64,000 bases of DNA from Antedon mediterranea. Its lineage: Eukaryota; Echinodermata; Crinoidea; Comatulida; Antedonidae. The stretch is taken from NCBI RefSeq assembly GCF_964355755.1, contig NC_092671.1, forward strand, positions 37,899,304 through 37,963,303. Reading direction: 5' to 3'. The notes beneath the pieces were generated by a model. The model worked only from the letters and a program-made list of their open reading frames with translations, had not been told where the DNA came from and did no database searches. Positions 55,501 through 61,189 of the stretch are shown in pieces. Position numbers and translations under genes: made by a program. Position 1 is the first letter of the stretch, and each line of letters starts with the position of its first letter.

Positions 55501-57182
55501 ACTGAATTATAGATATAATGAGTTTGGCTCACTTTTTGCAGAGTTACTTTTATATCATATATGGAATTAAATGTATTTATTATCAAAGATCTTTTAAAAT
55601 GACATTTTTTTTCTTCCAGATTCTTCCAGGTGTGAAGGTAGTAATTGCACATCCTGAAACAAAGGGACAATGTGCTGATTCTCATTTGGGAGAGGTAAGT
55701 GGGGCCTAGCTTTTACCCTGTTCTCATTCTCCTTTATTTAGATTTTATAAAATTGTTTTAAAAATTTGTATTTACAGTGATTGGGTAACTTTTGTGGAAA
55801 TGGTCTTTTCAAATAAAAAATAAAATGTTTTTTTTCTTCAGGTTTGGGTAAACAGTCCGCACAATGCAGCGGGTTATTATACCATATATGGCGATGATTC
55901 CGCCTACGCAGACCATTTTAATTCTAGGCTCACCACCGGGGATACGAATACTGTTTATGCCAGAACTGGCTATCTTGGCTTTATTAAAAGGACTGACCTG
56001 ACACAAGCTGATGGAGGTATTTAGACAGTTTTCAATCCTTTGTTTTCCCAATGATTATCAAATAGATAACTATGTTGTTTATCTGGATGGATAAGCAAGC
56101 CTGTGAGCTACAGCGATTTTAATTGCTTTTGCTTATCCTTGCCTCCTTAGATTTCCACCTGTCTTGTTTTTGTTACCTTGTTTTAAATGTATTTCGATTT
56201 TAAAGGCTAAATAAAGAATGAATGAATGAATGAATGAATCTTGTTCTTACTCTACTTTCTCAATCTCCTACAATTACCAAGTTAGTCTTTTTATTAGTGT
56301 AAAATCCTTGCTATACAATTATACAAGCAATGCATGGTCGTTTTCCTTTCAGATCGGCATGATGCTTTATTTGTTGTTGGTTCCCTAGACGAAGCGCTAT
56401 CTATGCGTGGTATGCGGTATCACCCGATAGATATTGAAAATACAGTGTTACGATGTCACAGACATATTTGTGAGAGGTCAGTATATTGTTTGTTTTATTG
56501 GGGTTTTTTTTGTGCACCTAAAAAAATGTTTGCATAAGTTAAAAAAAACTTAAATACAGTGGAAACCCCTCCAGTGAAAAGAACAAGGGAAAACTTGAAA
56601 CCAATTACCCCCCCCCCCCCCCCCCCCCCAATTAAGGGAACACATTGTGCGGTCCTGAAGGTGTCACCATCACGTGTCCGGCGCCGGAAAATCCAATTGA
56701 ACGTCAATGTTTCCTTGTCACGCGGCTATGCGCATATTGATTGGCGCATAGTCGCGTGGAGCATCGTGAAAACGAAACGTTGATATTCGATTTGCCGGAC
56801 CGGAACCATGCTAGACCAGGTTTGAAAGACTCTTTAATGTACTGATCAATCTTCTGTCATTCTGTTTATAACATAACAATAGTAAACTCGTCTTTATGCT
56901 AATAATTCTTTCTTTTGTTTTTCATTTAGTGCTGTGTTTACTTGGACAAACCTCCTAGTAGTTGTTGTGGAACTCGATGGTGATGAGAAGGAGGCTCTAG
57001 ACCTTGTTCCCCTCATCACAAATGCGGTACTAGAGGACCACTACCTCATCGTTGGTGTGGTCGTACTTGTAGATCCCGGTGTAGTACCCATTAATTCCCG
57101 TGGAGAGAAACAACGCATGCATTTACGAGATGGATTTTTAGCAGATCAGTTAGATCCAATCTACGTAGCCTACAATATGTAA
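10106..57182 (+). CDS. DIP2: DIP2, disco-interacting protein 2 homolog, complete (35 coding exons, 1518 aa)
   Basis: All 35 exons were placed by homology and splice sites; phases close throughout and the summed coding length is 4557 nt. Order: a DMAP1-binding domain (residues ~5-100), a low-complexity linker (~100-280), then two adenylate-forming (FAAL-like) domains, about 290-850 and 945-1500. Human DIP2 proteins are about 1556-1571 residues, and the C-terminus FLADQLDPIYVAYNM matches the human one. DIP2 proteins act in neuronal morphogenesis and, in yeast and flies, in controlling diacylglycerol subspecies. The ATG has an open exon and matches the family start (MA...LP...LAELE). Introns 1 and 2 (5.4 and 13.8 kb) are the largest. 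Vertebrates have three paralogues (A, B, C); this gene resembles all three and is best called DIP2. Exon coordinates are in the block entries. Confidence 0.97.
13209..13265. repeat. Hairpin, catggaggtgtaaaata type
   Basis: aaatcatggaggtgtaaaat pairs with the downstream attttacctccatgattt around an AT-rich loop. It has the same architecture as the ccagggagttgtaaaata hairpins but a different outer arm. Confidence 0.6.
15296..15495. mobile_element. MITE family C, copy 3
   Basis: Ends gttcactctcccaatatc and ggtattgggagagttgac, with TA on both sides. The most complete copy in the window. It ends about 70 bp before exon 2. Confidence 0.75.
16885..16930 (+). mobile_element. MITE family A, copy 4 (left end only)
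   Basis: aagctctgtctactctatca followed by tttatgtgacaaaaaaatg, then it breaks off. Confidence 0.6.
17300..17480 (-). repeat. Retroelement 3' tail fragment
   Basis: A gttt-repeat followed by ttattagtttctccacac. On the - strand this reads as a sequence ending in a caaa-type simple tail, as in LINE/SINE 3' ends. Family not recognised. Confidence 0.35.
19020..19400. repeat. Two-copy tandem duplication, about 186 bp
   Basis: caagaagtctttaaaatac near 19020 and caagaaatctttaaaataa near 19206 begin two diverged copies that share gcctcactat, taatcattgcattttaacac and cacacat. Confidence 0.6.
20665..21270. repeat. Four-copy tandem repeat, 158-168 bp unit
   Basis: taatgttttactgatgtctg recurs at about 20667, 20835, 20993 and 21151 (the last with gtgatcatctgg). 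Copies 2 and 3 are almost identical, implying recent expansion. No ORF. Confidence 0.8.
21403..21605. mobile_element. MITE family G, 203 bp
   Basis: Perfect 18-bp inverted ends, taataaggtttatcgcaa and ttgcgataaaccttatta. The interior is partly palindromic (gcatgatgggaagg / ccttctcatcatgc). Single copy here. Confidence 0.8.
22727..22800 (+). repeat. LINE ORF2 C-terminal remnant
   Basis: The + frame contains CKSLKQFKSLLKSRLFQ, the same C-terminal LINE signature as 720-795. Confidence 0.5.
22902..22928. repeat. Small hairpin ccagggagttgt type
   Basis: ccagggagttgt and acaactccctg around a 3-4 base loop; a minimal relative of 1056-1107. Confidence 0.6.
23286..23376. mobile_element. MITE family B, partial copy
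   Basis: Contains acgcaaggacgtaaacgcaa and the right end ctagtgggaaccaagctt of family B (see 43881-44062); the left end is replaced. Confidence 0.6.
23770..23867 (+). mobile_element. MITE family A, copy 5 (short internal deletion form)
   Basis: Both ends present, but the centre with the aatatggtagtgatatg motif is deleted, leaving about 98 bp. Confidence 0.8.
25026..25095. repeat. Short tandem repeat, about 15-16 bp unit
   Basis: Five consecutive variants of agtttgccgactccc (alternating tttggc and tttgcc), imperfectly spaced. Confidence 0.7.
25130..25520. repeat. Two-copy tandem duplication, 190-bp period
   Basis: aatgttattgttagtattac occurs at 25181 and 25371 and the following 130 bp are almost identical. 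Confidence 0.8.
25965..26030. mobile_element. MITE family C, fragment
   Basis: cggacacctttgggctggcc then taatatgtctggttttcag; internal portion only. Confidence 0.5.
26490..26565 (-). repeat. tRNA-like (SINE head) fragment
   Basis: On the - strand it reads ggtctacaggtag ... gtgggttcgaatcc, an A-box-like and a good B-box-like element at tRNA spacing. The anticodon stem pairs poorly, so it is a derived fragment rather than a tRNA gene. Confidence 0.4.
26862..26943 (+). mobile_element. MITE family A, copy 6 (82-bp deletion form)
   Basis: Complete ends with almost no interior. Confidence 0.8.
27113..27267 (+). mobile_element. MITE family A, copy 7 with hairpin half-site inside
   Basis: The right half is intact. 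The left end is shortened, and aaaactccctggtcacatc interrupts the interior, resembling one arm of the ccagggagtt hairpin family. Confidence 0.75.
27305..27355 (+). repeat. LINE 3' tail fragment
   Basis: cctttgcgctatataaattg followed by attattattatta; same tail as at 2990-3110. Confidence 0.5.
28239..28607. mobile_element. MITE family H, about 369 bp
   Basis: Left end agggtatgttcag then agttatgctttcgtat; right end atacgaaagcataact then ctgaacaggccct. The outer arm resembles hAT MITE termini. The interior open stretch 28366-28584 is not a recognisable protein. Confidence 0.65.
29011..29192. mobile_element. MITE family E, copy 1
   Basis: Left end ctgtggccgtattcaccatt, right end gtgaatacagccactg. 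The interior repeats ttaagggaaatacttaa-like blocks. Second copy at 49975-50151. Confidence 0.7.
29538..31030 (+). other. DIP2 intron 3
   Basis: No coding signal. A diverged three-copy repeat at about 30560-30990 shares gaagtctgatcttgtaa and agtatgtttag blocks. Confidence 0.5.
31174..31329 (-). mobile_element. MITE family A, copy 8
   Basis: taagctctgtcttacacttt at the left, tttgataatgttgacagggc at the right. It begins about 20 bp after the DIP2 exon 4 donor. Confidence 0.75.
31890..32052 (+). mobile_element. MITE family A, copy 9
   Basis: Full-length, TA-flanked, with two copies of the aatatggtagtgatatg motif inside. DIP2 intron 4. Confidence 0.85.
32455..32770. repeat. Diverged two-copy tandem duplication
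   Basis: ataaccttcataattaaata and ataaccttcatatttaaata start parallel segments that both continue with acctttatta and aaaatgtt. DIP2 intron 4 otherwise shows only MITEs and AT-rich DNA. Confidence 0.5.
33079..33225 (-). mobile_element. MITE family A, copy 10
   Basis: Full-length with well-preserved ends; a short (ta)n interrupts the interior. Confidence 0.85.
34028..40117 (+). CDS. DIP2: DIP2 exons 5-8: linker
   Basis: Exons 34028-34198, 38333-38425, 38941-39051 and 40038-40117 (residues ~123-274). Exon 5 is Ser/Asn/Gly-rich and weakly conserved. Exon 7 carries the family hallmark KIQQLLNTLKRPKR followed by an acidic patch (DEEEELE). A shorter linker than in vertebrates explains most of the length difference. 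Exon 6 has a partial duplicate upstream at 37203-37240. Confidence 0.93.
34440..34620 (+). repeat. tRNA-derived SINE-like segment
   Basis: gttgggtagccgagtgttta (A-box-like) and acccgggttcaattcccg (B-box-like) lie at tRNA spacing, starting about 34470. Just before it is a gaatt-repeat tail at 34446-34463, suggesting an adjoining retroelement end. Confidence 0.55.
34636..36130 (+). mobile_element. tRNA-derived SINE split by a DNA transposon
   Basis: Head 34636-34682 (gtggccgtgtggttaagac, A box) and body 35935-36130 (ggggttcgaggct, B box, then ccatggttctggtggtag and the run to tagtacatcacag) are one SINE. The uninterrupted relative lies at 40181-40480 in reverse. The interruption is an exact insertion at 34683-35934. 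Confidence 0.85.
34683..35934. mobile_element. hAT-like nonautonomous DNA transposon, 1252 bp, nested
   Basis: Perfect 10-bp inverted ends CAGGGCATCA / TGATGCCCTG and a target duplication cgtaat (34677-34682 and 35935-35940), confirmed by the empty site in the SINE at 40181-40480. Subterminal regions carry repeated palindromic motifs such as ggagagcgaattgctctcc and gaggagagcaattt. A G-run of about 28 bases lies at 35802-35828. No transposase coding is visible. The terminal CAGGG suggests hAT, although only 6 bp of duplication is certain where hAT usually gives 8. Confidence 0.85.
36350..36385. repeat. (tttta)n microsatellite
   Basis: Seven or so tandem ttatt units, possibly the tail of a reverse-oriented retroelement. 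Confidence 0.6.
37050..37370. repeat. Tandem duplication containing a partial copy of DIP2 exon 6
   Basis: Two copies share tatggtatttaaattatta and accaacaataaccgtagca (about 185-bp period). Between them lies the pseudo-exon described separately. Confidence 0.65.
37203..37240 (+). pseudogene. Partial duplicate of DIP2 exon 6 (pseudo-exon)
   Basis: After a TTTTTTAG acceptor, caaaacggacagcttcccaa matches the start of true exon 6 at 38333 (caagacgaacagcttcccaa), and so does the following ctacctcc. The match then ends and the frame reaches TAA about 15 codons in, with no donor. If spliced from exon 5 it would make a short N-terminal DIP2 fragment. Confidence 0.7.
37366..37720 (-). repeat. LINE remnant with simple-sequence tails
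   Basis: On the - strand, 37665-37720 reads GAKLWNSLNAI, the LINE C-terminal signature. Downstream on that strand are a poly(A/T) and (gtt)n tract (37505-37575) and an (att)n tail (37376-37396). Confidence 0.5.
38443..38598 (+). mobile_element. MITE family A, copy 11
   Basis: Perfect ends with TA on both sides; 17 bp after the DIP2 exon 6 donor. Internal motif present twice. Confidence 0.9.
39061..39192 (+). mobile_element. MITE family A, copy 12
   Basis: Begins 9 bp after the DIP2 exon 7 donor (aagcttggtccacgctatca) and abuts copy 13. Confidence 0.8.
39193..39343 (+). mobile_element. MITE family A, copy 13
   Basis: Complete element directly behind copy 12 in the same orientation, so the pair is a head-to-tail dimer. 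Confidence 0.85.
40181..40480 (-). mobile_element. tRNA-derived SINE, uninterrupted copy
   Basis: On the - strand: gtggccgtgcggttaaggc (A box), aagggttcaaggct (B box), the body shared with 35935-36130, then gggagaccagtcttt and a taataataa tail. The 15-base block before the tail is identical to the 3' region of the LINE at 61456-64000. DIP2 intron 8. Confidence 0.8.
40680..46264 (+). CDS. DIP2: DIP2 exons 9-16: first adenylate-forming domain, N-terminal half
   Basis: Exons 40680-40803, 41535-41626, 42251-42361, 42640-42763, 42998-43101, 44117-44284, 45132-45225 and 46145-46264 (residues ~275-586). Visible motifs: KPGDRVALVYPNSDP, AGVVPVAIEVP, and YTTDKDGSVMGVTIS (exon 14) where active enzymes have a Gly/Ser/Thr-rich phosphate loop. 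Here the loop keeps only part of that pattern, as in human DIP2. Exon 16 has VVKSRDMHWGLMAQ. The exon 14 donor lies in a five-fold tandem array. Confidence 0.95.
40908..41445. mobile_element. MITE family D, copy 2, with a nested insertion
   Basis: Ends taaagatgtattgtccccc and gaggacaatatatctttaa. An unrelated about 200-bp segment (41021-41222), which starts actagagggtactccgagag and ends cctccttggcggaggt and contains a (ca)n run, interrupts it. Confidence 0.65.
41153..41190. repeat. (ca)n microsatellite
   Basis: Interrupted ca repeat inside the nested segment of family D copy 2. Confidence 0.8.
42812..42875. mobile_element. MITE family D, right-end fragment
   Basis: atgacgtattcaacaaaaaa and caggagacaatatatcttta match the right end of 40908-41445. 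Confidence 0.5.
43881..44062. mobile_element. MITE family B, complete copy
   Basis: Ends aagcttggttcccactag and ctagtgggaaccacgctt, TA-flanked, with the palindromic interior aaccaatgacaagcgaag and cgcttgtgattggtcaat. It ends about 55 bp before DIP2 exon 14. The copy at 53331-53511 is in the opposite orientation. Confidence 0.85.
44230..44666 (+). repeat. 87-bp x5 tandem array spanning the DIP2 exon 14 splice donor
   Basis: ggtcagtgtgctggacttta begins at 44230, 44317, 44404, 44491 and 44578 (exact 87-bp period), with a terminal ggtcagtg stub at 44667. Each unit is 55 bp of exon 14 coding sequence, a GTAAGT donor (44285, 44372, 44459, 44546, 44633) and 32 bp of intron ending in ctaatt. Units differ only by ctctgg/ctttgg and aatact/aataat, plus a 2-bp insertion in the last. 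Use of any donor after the first adds in-frame stop codons. Confidence 0.95.
44692..44899 (+). mobile_element. MITE family A, copy 14 (expanded)
   Basis: The internal aatacggtagtgatatg motif is present four times, making this the longest copy (208 bp). TA-flanked. It starts 25 bp after the tandem array. Confidence 0.9.
45884..45940 (-). repeat. tRNA 3'-half-like fragment
   Basis: On the - strand a 5-bp anticodon-type stem tctgc/gcaga encloses atatcaa, followed by a T-arm ccggg ttcgaat ctcgg. The 5' half (D arm) is missing and replaced by (at)n. It is therefore a SINE/tRNA-derived fragment rather than a functional tRNA. Confidence 0.55.
46279..46590. mobile_element. MITE family F with long inverted arms
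   Basis: Arms of about 100 bp pair across the element: cactagggcattaacaat / gttatcgccctagtg outside, tctagaactgtaggataatc / gattatcctataatagttct inside. It starts 14 bp after the DIP2 exon 16 donor. Flanking TA is plausible. Confidence 0.8.
46925..47012. mobile_element. MITE family C, left-end fragment
   Basis: TA then cagtcaactctcccaaaacc, and aaaaggtcccaaattctg, matching the left half of 15296-15495. Confidence 0.6.
47065..49898 (+). CDS. DIP2: DIP2 exons 17-22: first adenylate-forming domain, C-terminal half
   Basis: Exons 47065-47319, 47792-47928, 48232-48312, 48866-48993, 49142-49226 and 49800-49898 (residues ~587-848). Landmarks: CDAFLNTFQSRGLKTE, TKTGLLGFLG at the position of the canonical R-T-G-D motif, RRHNTDDI, and WMSRVLQAIDSIHQVGVYC, nearly identical to human. 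The exon 20 donor is the weak GTCGGT. Confidence 0.95.
47415..47515 (+). repeat. Retroelement 3' fragment, tatggagagc family
   Basis: tggcattcctcagggtactgc and gaataaaataaaa match 50215-50330 (tggcaatcctcagggtgctgc ... gaataaaataaaa). Probably the 3' end of a SINE or LINE; family unknown. Confidence 0.5.
47992..48135 (-). mobile_element. MITE family A, copy 15
   Basis: Complete ends; reverse orientation; DIP2 intron 18, 63 bp after the donor. Confidence 0.85.
48333..48468 (+). mobile_element. MITE family A, copy 16
   Basis: The left end has a deletion (aagctctgtctatcaagc); the right end is intact. 20 bp after the DIP2 exon 19 donor. Confidence 0.85.
49273..49520. mobile_element. MITE family D, copy 3
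   Basis: taaagatatattgtccccta and tggggacaatacatctttaa inverted ends; 46 bp after the DIP2 exon 21 donor. Confidence 0.7.
49975..50151. mobile_element. MITE family E, copy 2
   Basis: ctgtggccgtattcacca ... gcgaatacgaccactgg; close to copy 1 in length and interior. Confidence 0.75.
50215..50330 (+). repeat. Retroelement 3' fragment, tatggagagc family, second copy
   Basis: Partner of 47415-47515, lying directly behind family E copy 2. Confidence 0.5.
50393..54106 (+). CDS. DIP2: DIP2 exons 23-29: hinge and second adenylate-forming domain, N-terminal half
   Basis: Exons 50393-50719, 51486-51651, 51920-52059, 52500-52661, 52940-53070, 53745-53836 and 54030-54106 (residues ~849-1213). Exon 23, the longest, holds LMCPHTCVTNLPKPR and KWRAQSTPDHVLY. 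Exon 25 holds PVTVRPPHPQN. Exon 26 has FLDFSVSTTGMLAGVK, the second domain's substitute for the phosphate loop. Donors GTTCGT (exon 26) and GTAATT (exon 29) are suboptimal. Confidence 0.95.
50810..50938 (-). mobile_element. MITE family A, copy 17 (right end lost)
   Basis: aagctctgtctaacactatc at the left. The right side stops at cacactttttt and runs into a repeat of the local sequence tgctttacttggaatacaa, which also precedes the element at 50783. Confidence 0.75.
51106..51201 (-). mobile_element. MITE family A, copy 18 (deletion form)
   Basis: Left end ccttgtctacactatcaaac, then a direct jump from gatgatgatgatg to gtgtagacagagctt. Confidence 0.75.
52180..52455 (-). repeat. SINE-like sequence with tRNA-type B box
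   Basis: Contains tacccatttatacacctgga and, at 52420-52430, gattcgaacc (a reverse-strand B box). This combination occurs in several invertebrate tRNA-derived SINEs. DIP2 intron 25. Confidence 0.45.
53166..53325 (-). repeat. tRNA-derived SINE-like fragment
   Basis: On the - strand, ggagctgtagcttggaag is A-box-like and cccaggttcaatcctgac is B-box-like. It sits directly beside the family B MITE. Confidence 0.45.
53331..53511. mobile_element. MITE family B, second complete copy (inverted)
   Basis: Ends aagcgtggttcccactag and ctagtgggaaccaagctt; the interior is the reverse complement of 43881-44062. DIP2 intron 27. Confidence 0.85.
54192..54344 (-). mobile_element. MITE family A, copy 19
   Basis: The left end is shortened (aagctctgttacaaa); the right end is good (gatagtgtagacagag). 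85 bp after the DIP2 exon 29 donor. Confidence 0.8.
54436..57182 (+). CDS. DIP2: DIP2 exons 30-35: second adenylate-forming domain, C-terminal half and stop
   Basis: Exons 54436-54606, 55292-55411, 55620-55694, 55842-56016, 56353-56476 and 56930-57182 (residues ~1214-1518). Motifs: VVVAEERPRVAL, ARTGYLGFIKR (about residue 1376, with Tyr where active ligases have Asp in R-T-G-D), GMRYHPIDIE (A8-like hinge), and FTWTNLLVVVVELDG. Stop TAA at 57180-57182. Confidence 0.96.
56570..56820. repeat. Degraded DNA-transposon-like segment with hairpin and C-run
   Basis: Starts cagtggaaacccctccagtg (pogo/Tigger-like end). It contains a run of about 23 C at 56607-56629 and a GC-rich palindrome cacgcggctatgcgc / gcgcatagtcgcgtg at about 56717-56758. 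The right end was not found. DIP2 intron 34. Confidence 0.5.
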
Positions 57183-57242
57183 TTCTTGTTTGTGTTTAGA
57201 AAAAATCTTAAAAGCTGATATCTGTGAAGTTAAGTGAAAGTG

Positions 57243-57712
57243 AATTATACATCTTGAATGGTTGACTCCTATATGATGGCCACCTGTATGCAAATGAAAT
57301 GTTGAAAAGTCTTGGAAAGTTGTCATCTATATGGTGGCCACCTGCATGCAAATGAAATGTTGAAACATCTTGAAAAGTTGTCTTCTGTATGATGGCCACC
57401 TGCATGAAAATGGAGTGTTGAAACATCTTGAAAAGTTGTCATCTATATGATGGCCACCTGTATACAAATGAATTGTTGAAACATCTTGAAAAGTTGTCAT
57501 CTATATGATGGCCACCTGCATGAAAATGAAGTATTGAAACATCTTGAAAAGTTGTCATCTATATGATGACCACCTGTATGCAAATGAAGTGTTGAAACAT
57601 CTTGAAAAAGTTGTCATCAATATGATGGCCACCTGCATGCAAATGAGGTGTTGAAACATCTTGAAAAAGCTGTCATCTATATGGTGGCCACCTGCATGCA
57701 AATGAAGTAACT
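57243..57712 (+). repeat. Minisatellite in the DIP2 3'UTR, 58-59 bp x 8
   Basis: ggccacctg recurs at 57278, 57335, 57393, 57452, 57510, (57568 as gaccacctg), 57628 and 57686. The unit contains gttgaaacatcttgaaaag, tgtcatctatatgatgg and cacctgcatgcaaatg. It starts 60 bp after the stop codon and probably lies in the mRNA. Confidence 0.92.
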
Positions 57713-58707
57713 GGTGGAATAATGTCAATTTAGGAACAGTCATCAGACTTTTATTTGTACAGAATACTCCAAATTAATTCATCTTAAACAAAAGATGATT
57801 TTTAATCTTCTGTTTTCTTGAATTTTACTATACACTGTATAAGGTGTTTGGTTTCAAACAATGGTGGACCAAGATTTTGGTGCCTAGGTGTGATGTGCGA
57901 TACATTTTTAATCGATGCACTTTTGCAATTTGTGCTTTTATCATCCTAAGTGATTGCCATTATGGGGATTTTGAGCTTTACATATCTAGTTGTTTCCTTA
58001 AGAATTGTAATAGAAATAAAAAACTGTTGATAATGTAATGAGTAATGACAATATATAATAATAATAATAATATATATAATATAAATGTATAAACAATTAA
58101 TAGTGGGCATAGTATAATAATTATGGGATTAGTTGAGATGTATGTTGCCATACTGGATAATTCAAATACATATTTAAAAACAATGCAAGAGAGTAATACA
58201 CTCCATAACAGGATTTTCTGTGTTGAATCCTGGGTAATTGGTATTACCATATTAGGAATAACAACTGAACATGCTCAGTGTGACATTTCTGTACATACTG
58301 TGGTGGCATCAAATATGTCTTAGTAAAGGGAACTGCTATGTATAATGGTAACATTCAATGCAAAAATGCTGGGATTTTATGTCTATATTAATTATACTGA
58401 TAATATATGTATGTTGTAGGTTTGTGTGCGTGGTTAGTATATGGCATTATGAATGGGTTATGTGCTAGTGTTGATGACATTGTAAAAATTATCTGTAAAA
58501 ATGAGAAATGTTACAAATTTTGAGAAAACTAATTGAAATTTTAATAATTATGTGTCGAAATACACATGTCTTTATAAATAGTAAACTTGATGATAGTATG
58601 GTAATATTAGGTGTCTGGCTTCTGATCTGTCTTGCAATTTAATGACTCACAGCATTGTATTTGTGCATTGACTGCATTGCACATACACCTTTAATAATGT
58701 ATGGATT

Positions 58708-59062
58708 CATGTAACATACATGTTTGTAATCATGTCATGTAACATACATGTTTGTAATCATGTCATGTAACATACATGTTTAATATGTAATCATGTCATG
58801 TAACATACATGTTTGTAATCATGTCATGTAACATACATGTTTGTAATCATGTCATGTAACATACATGTTTGTAATCATGTCATGTAACATACATGTTTAA
58901 TATGTAATCATGTCATGTAACATACATGTTTGTAATCATGTCATGTAACATACATGTATGTAATCATGTCATGTAACATACATGTATGTTACATGACATG
59001 ATTACATACATGTATGTTACATGTCATGTAACATACATGTATGTAATCATGTCATGTAACAC
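58708..59062. repeat. Minisatellite of about 27 bp with an internal inversion
   Basis: About a dozen units of catgtaacatacatgtttgt and aatcatgt. Two longer units insert taatatg. Near 58983-59020 the sequence turns round (tgttacatgacatgattaca), making a long self-complementary stretch, then resumes. Confidence 0.9.
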
Positions 59063-60589
59063 ATAAAATATGTAGTAACAGAAAACAACAAATAGGGCTT
59101 CTTGGAAGAAACTATTGAACACAATCATTATTATGGAATTTATTAGGCTTAACAATTTATTTATTCTTTGTTTTGTTAATTTGATCCTAAAACCTTGATG
59201 GTTCATTACCGCATCATATGTAAATTAAAATTACCATTTTCCTTATGATTGAGTGTTTTACAGACATCTTAGAGCAGACTAGATAACAAGGTTGACCATA
59301 TTAAGCGAGAGTAAAGGCTGATTCTGTCCCGGTCCTAAGCCATTCAGGTTTATAGATATGTAGCCTATATCTGCTTATTTATCTTTAGAAATATGTACAC
59401 CTATTTTCCTGTTGATTTAGATATCCACTAGCATTTTGATGCAATTTTTGTAAATTTTGTATAATTTTTAACTTGTAAAACAAATTAATAGTTATTGTAT
59501 GGTTACTTATATTATTTTTTTATACAGCTAAATTGACGATAGCTTTTTATGTATTGTAATAATTATGAATACATTGATATTAAGTATACAATAATTTTGT
59601 AATACCTGTGTATATGAGATGCAATTTCAATTTGACTGTTAAACTAGCAGTTTTTCCACTATTTTTTTTAATCGTGCCTGTGTTTATGTTTTACTCATTA
59701 TGTAACAGAATTGAGCAAGGGGATGATTTTTATCAACAATTTCTTTTTTGCCAAGAAATATAATAATTATTATTTTTAGTCTTTAAATTCTAATTTAAAT
59801 TTTATATATAGATATGTATTAATTTGTTTGTGTTGTCTTTTATCAATATGTTTAGTATTATATATTGATGAAGATCATCGCATATGCTGCTCTTTTTCAA
59901 CCAGTATTATAGATTCACAATTTATTTTGGTTGATTTATGATGGATTTATCAAACACTATGTTGTAAAAAATACACACAACTTCTGCATAATTTTATATA
60001 ATGTAAGTCAATAATTAAAATGCTAATTTATTTCTGAAATCATTAACAGTTATTAAAAATCATGTTTTGTTTATTTTTATTATTTTCGATGCACATTATT
60101 TGTATTAATAATTAGTTTTTGTAGTATATGTAAATTGATAAAAAGAAAACAGATTTTAAAATGAGCAAAAGTTATATAGGCAGTTTCATGGGAAATGTTT
60201 TTTTGTAAAAATGTATAAGCATTTAATTGTATTATTTTGTCAATTTTACAGATGTACCCATTTTAATTTATTGAGTATCATATGTGGTCCTATTACAGGC
60301 TTGAACACAATACCATGCGTAAAATGTTTGTTTGCAGTCATTGCTGCAATCGTTTCTTCCACAATAGTTAAGCGTGGTTCCCACTTAACTAGAACGCAAC
60401 GCAGCGACGTATCCACAATAGTTACTAGAGTTTGTAAACATTGGAAAGCTGCAAAATATGAGGATTTATGTGAACAAATTTAGTACTAACGTGTGCTCTG
60501 AAAGCTGATGTCATCCAGAGATATACAGCTAAATAAATATGCTTTTGCATCCTACACAAATAAACCATGTATAAACTTTTTTGTTTATT

Positions 60590-61085
60590 TCCTGTCTATA
60601 GTAATAACCAAAATATCGACTTAAAAAAATTTCCTTATTATGTACTGTACTATGTACAGGGATATTTTTTTTTTTTTCAAAAATGGCCAAAAAATTAAGT
60701 ACAGGGTTGTTTTTCAAAAATAGTCAAAATATCGACTTTTTAAAATTCACTTATTATGCAATAATATTGCCATATATGCACATATATTGCGTTATCATGG
60801 TCATATAGAGTCATAGTAACAAGTTATGTGAAAAATAAAAGGGTTGAAATTATGTCATTTTTCGAAAATTTCCCTGTACTATAGTACAGGGTTGTTTTTC
60901 AAAAATAGTTAAAATATCGACTTTTTAAAATTCAATTATTATGCAATAATATTGGCATATATGCACATATATCGCATTATCATCATCTTATAGAGTCATA
61001 GTAACAAGTTATGTGAAAAATAAAAGGGTTAAATTAGGTCATTTTTCGAAAAATTTCGTGTACTATAGTACCCCGTCATGAAAGA
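60590..61085. repeat. Direct repeat, 195-bp period
   Basis: gtacagggttgtttttcaaa begins at 60699 and 60894, each followed by atcgactttttaaaattca and catatatgcacatata. Partial copies flank on both sides. Short gtactatagtac palindromes mark the joints. Confidence 0.8.
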
Positions 61086-61189
61086 ACGACTCAACTGCAT
61101 AAAGCAAAGTTCTTGTTTTAGCTCTTCACGTGTGTAGATATTATTTTGATTAGCATAATAAACATGCGCATGTACAGGGAAATTTTCGA

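Larger units (their letters stand above)
57183..60590 (+). other. DIP2 3'UTR and downstream region
   Basis: No further coding. AATAAA at 58015-58020 is a plausible poly(A) site giving an about 0.85-kb 3'UTR; another at 60532-60537 would give 3.4 kb. It includes two minisatellites listed separately. A family B end fragment (aagcgtggttcccact) lies at about 60370-60415. Confidence 0.5.

Noticed and set aside
57243-57712. CRISPR-like direct repeats
   Set aside because: Units are contiguous with no variable spacers, and the genome is eukaryotic.
57208-57743. - strand frames repeating a His-Gly-rich motif
   Set aside because: They come from the 58-59-bp minisatellite; the apparent protein repeat is a by-product of the DNA repeat.
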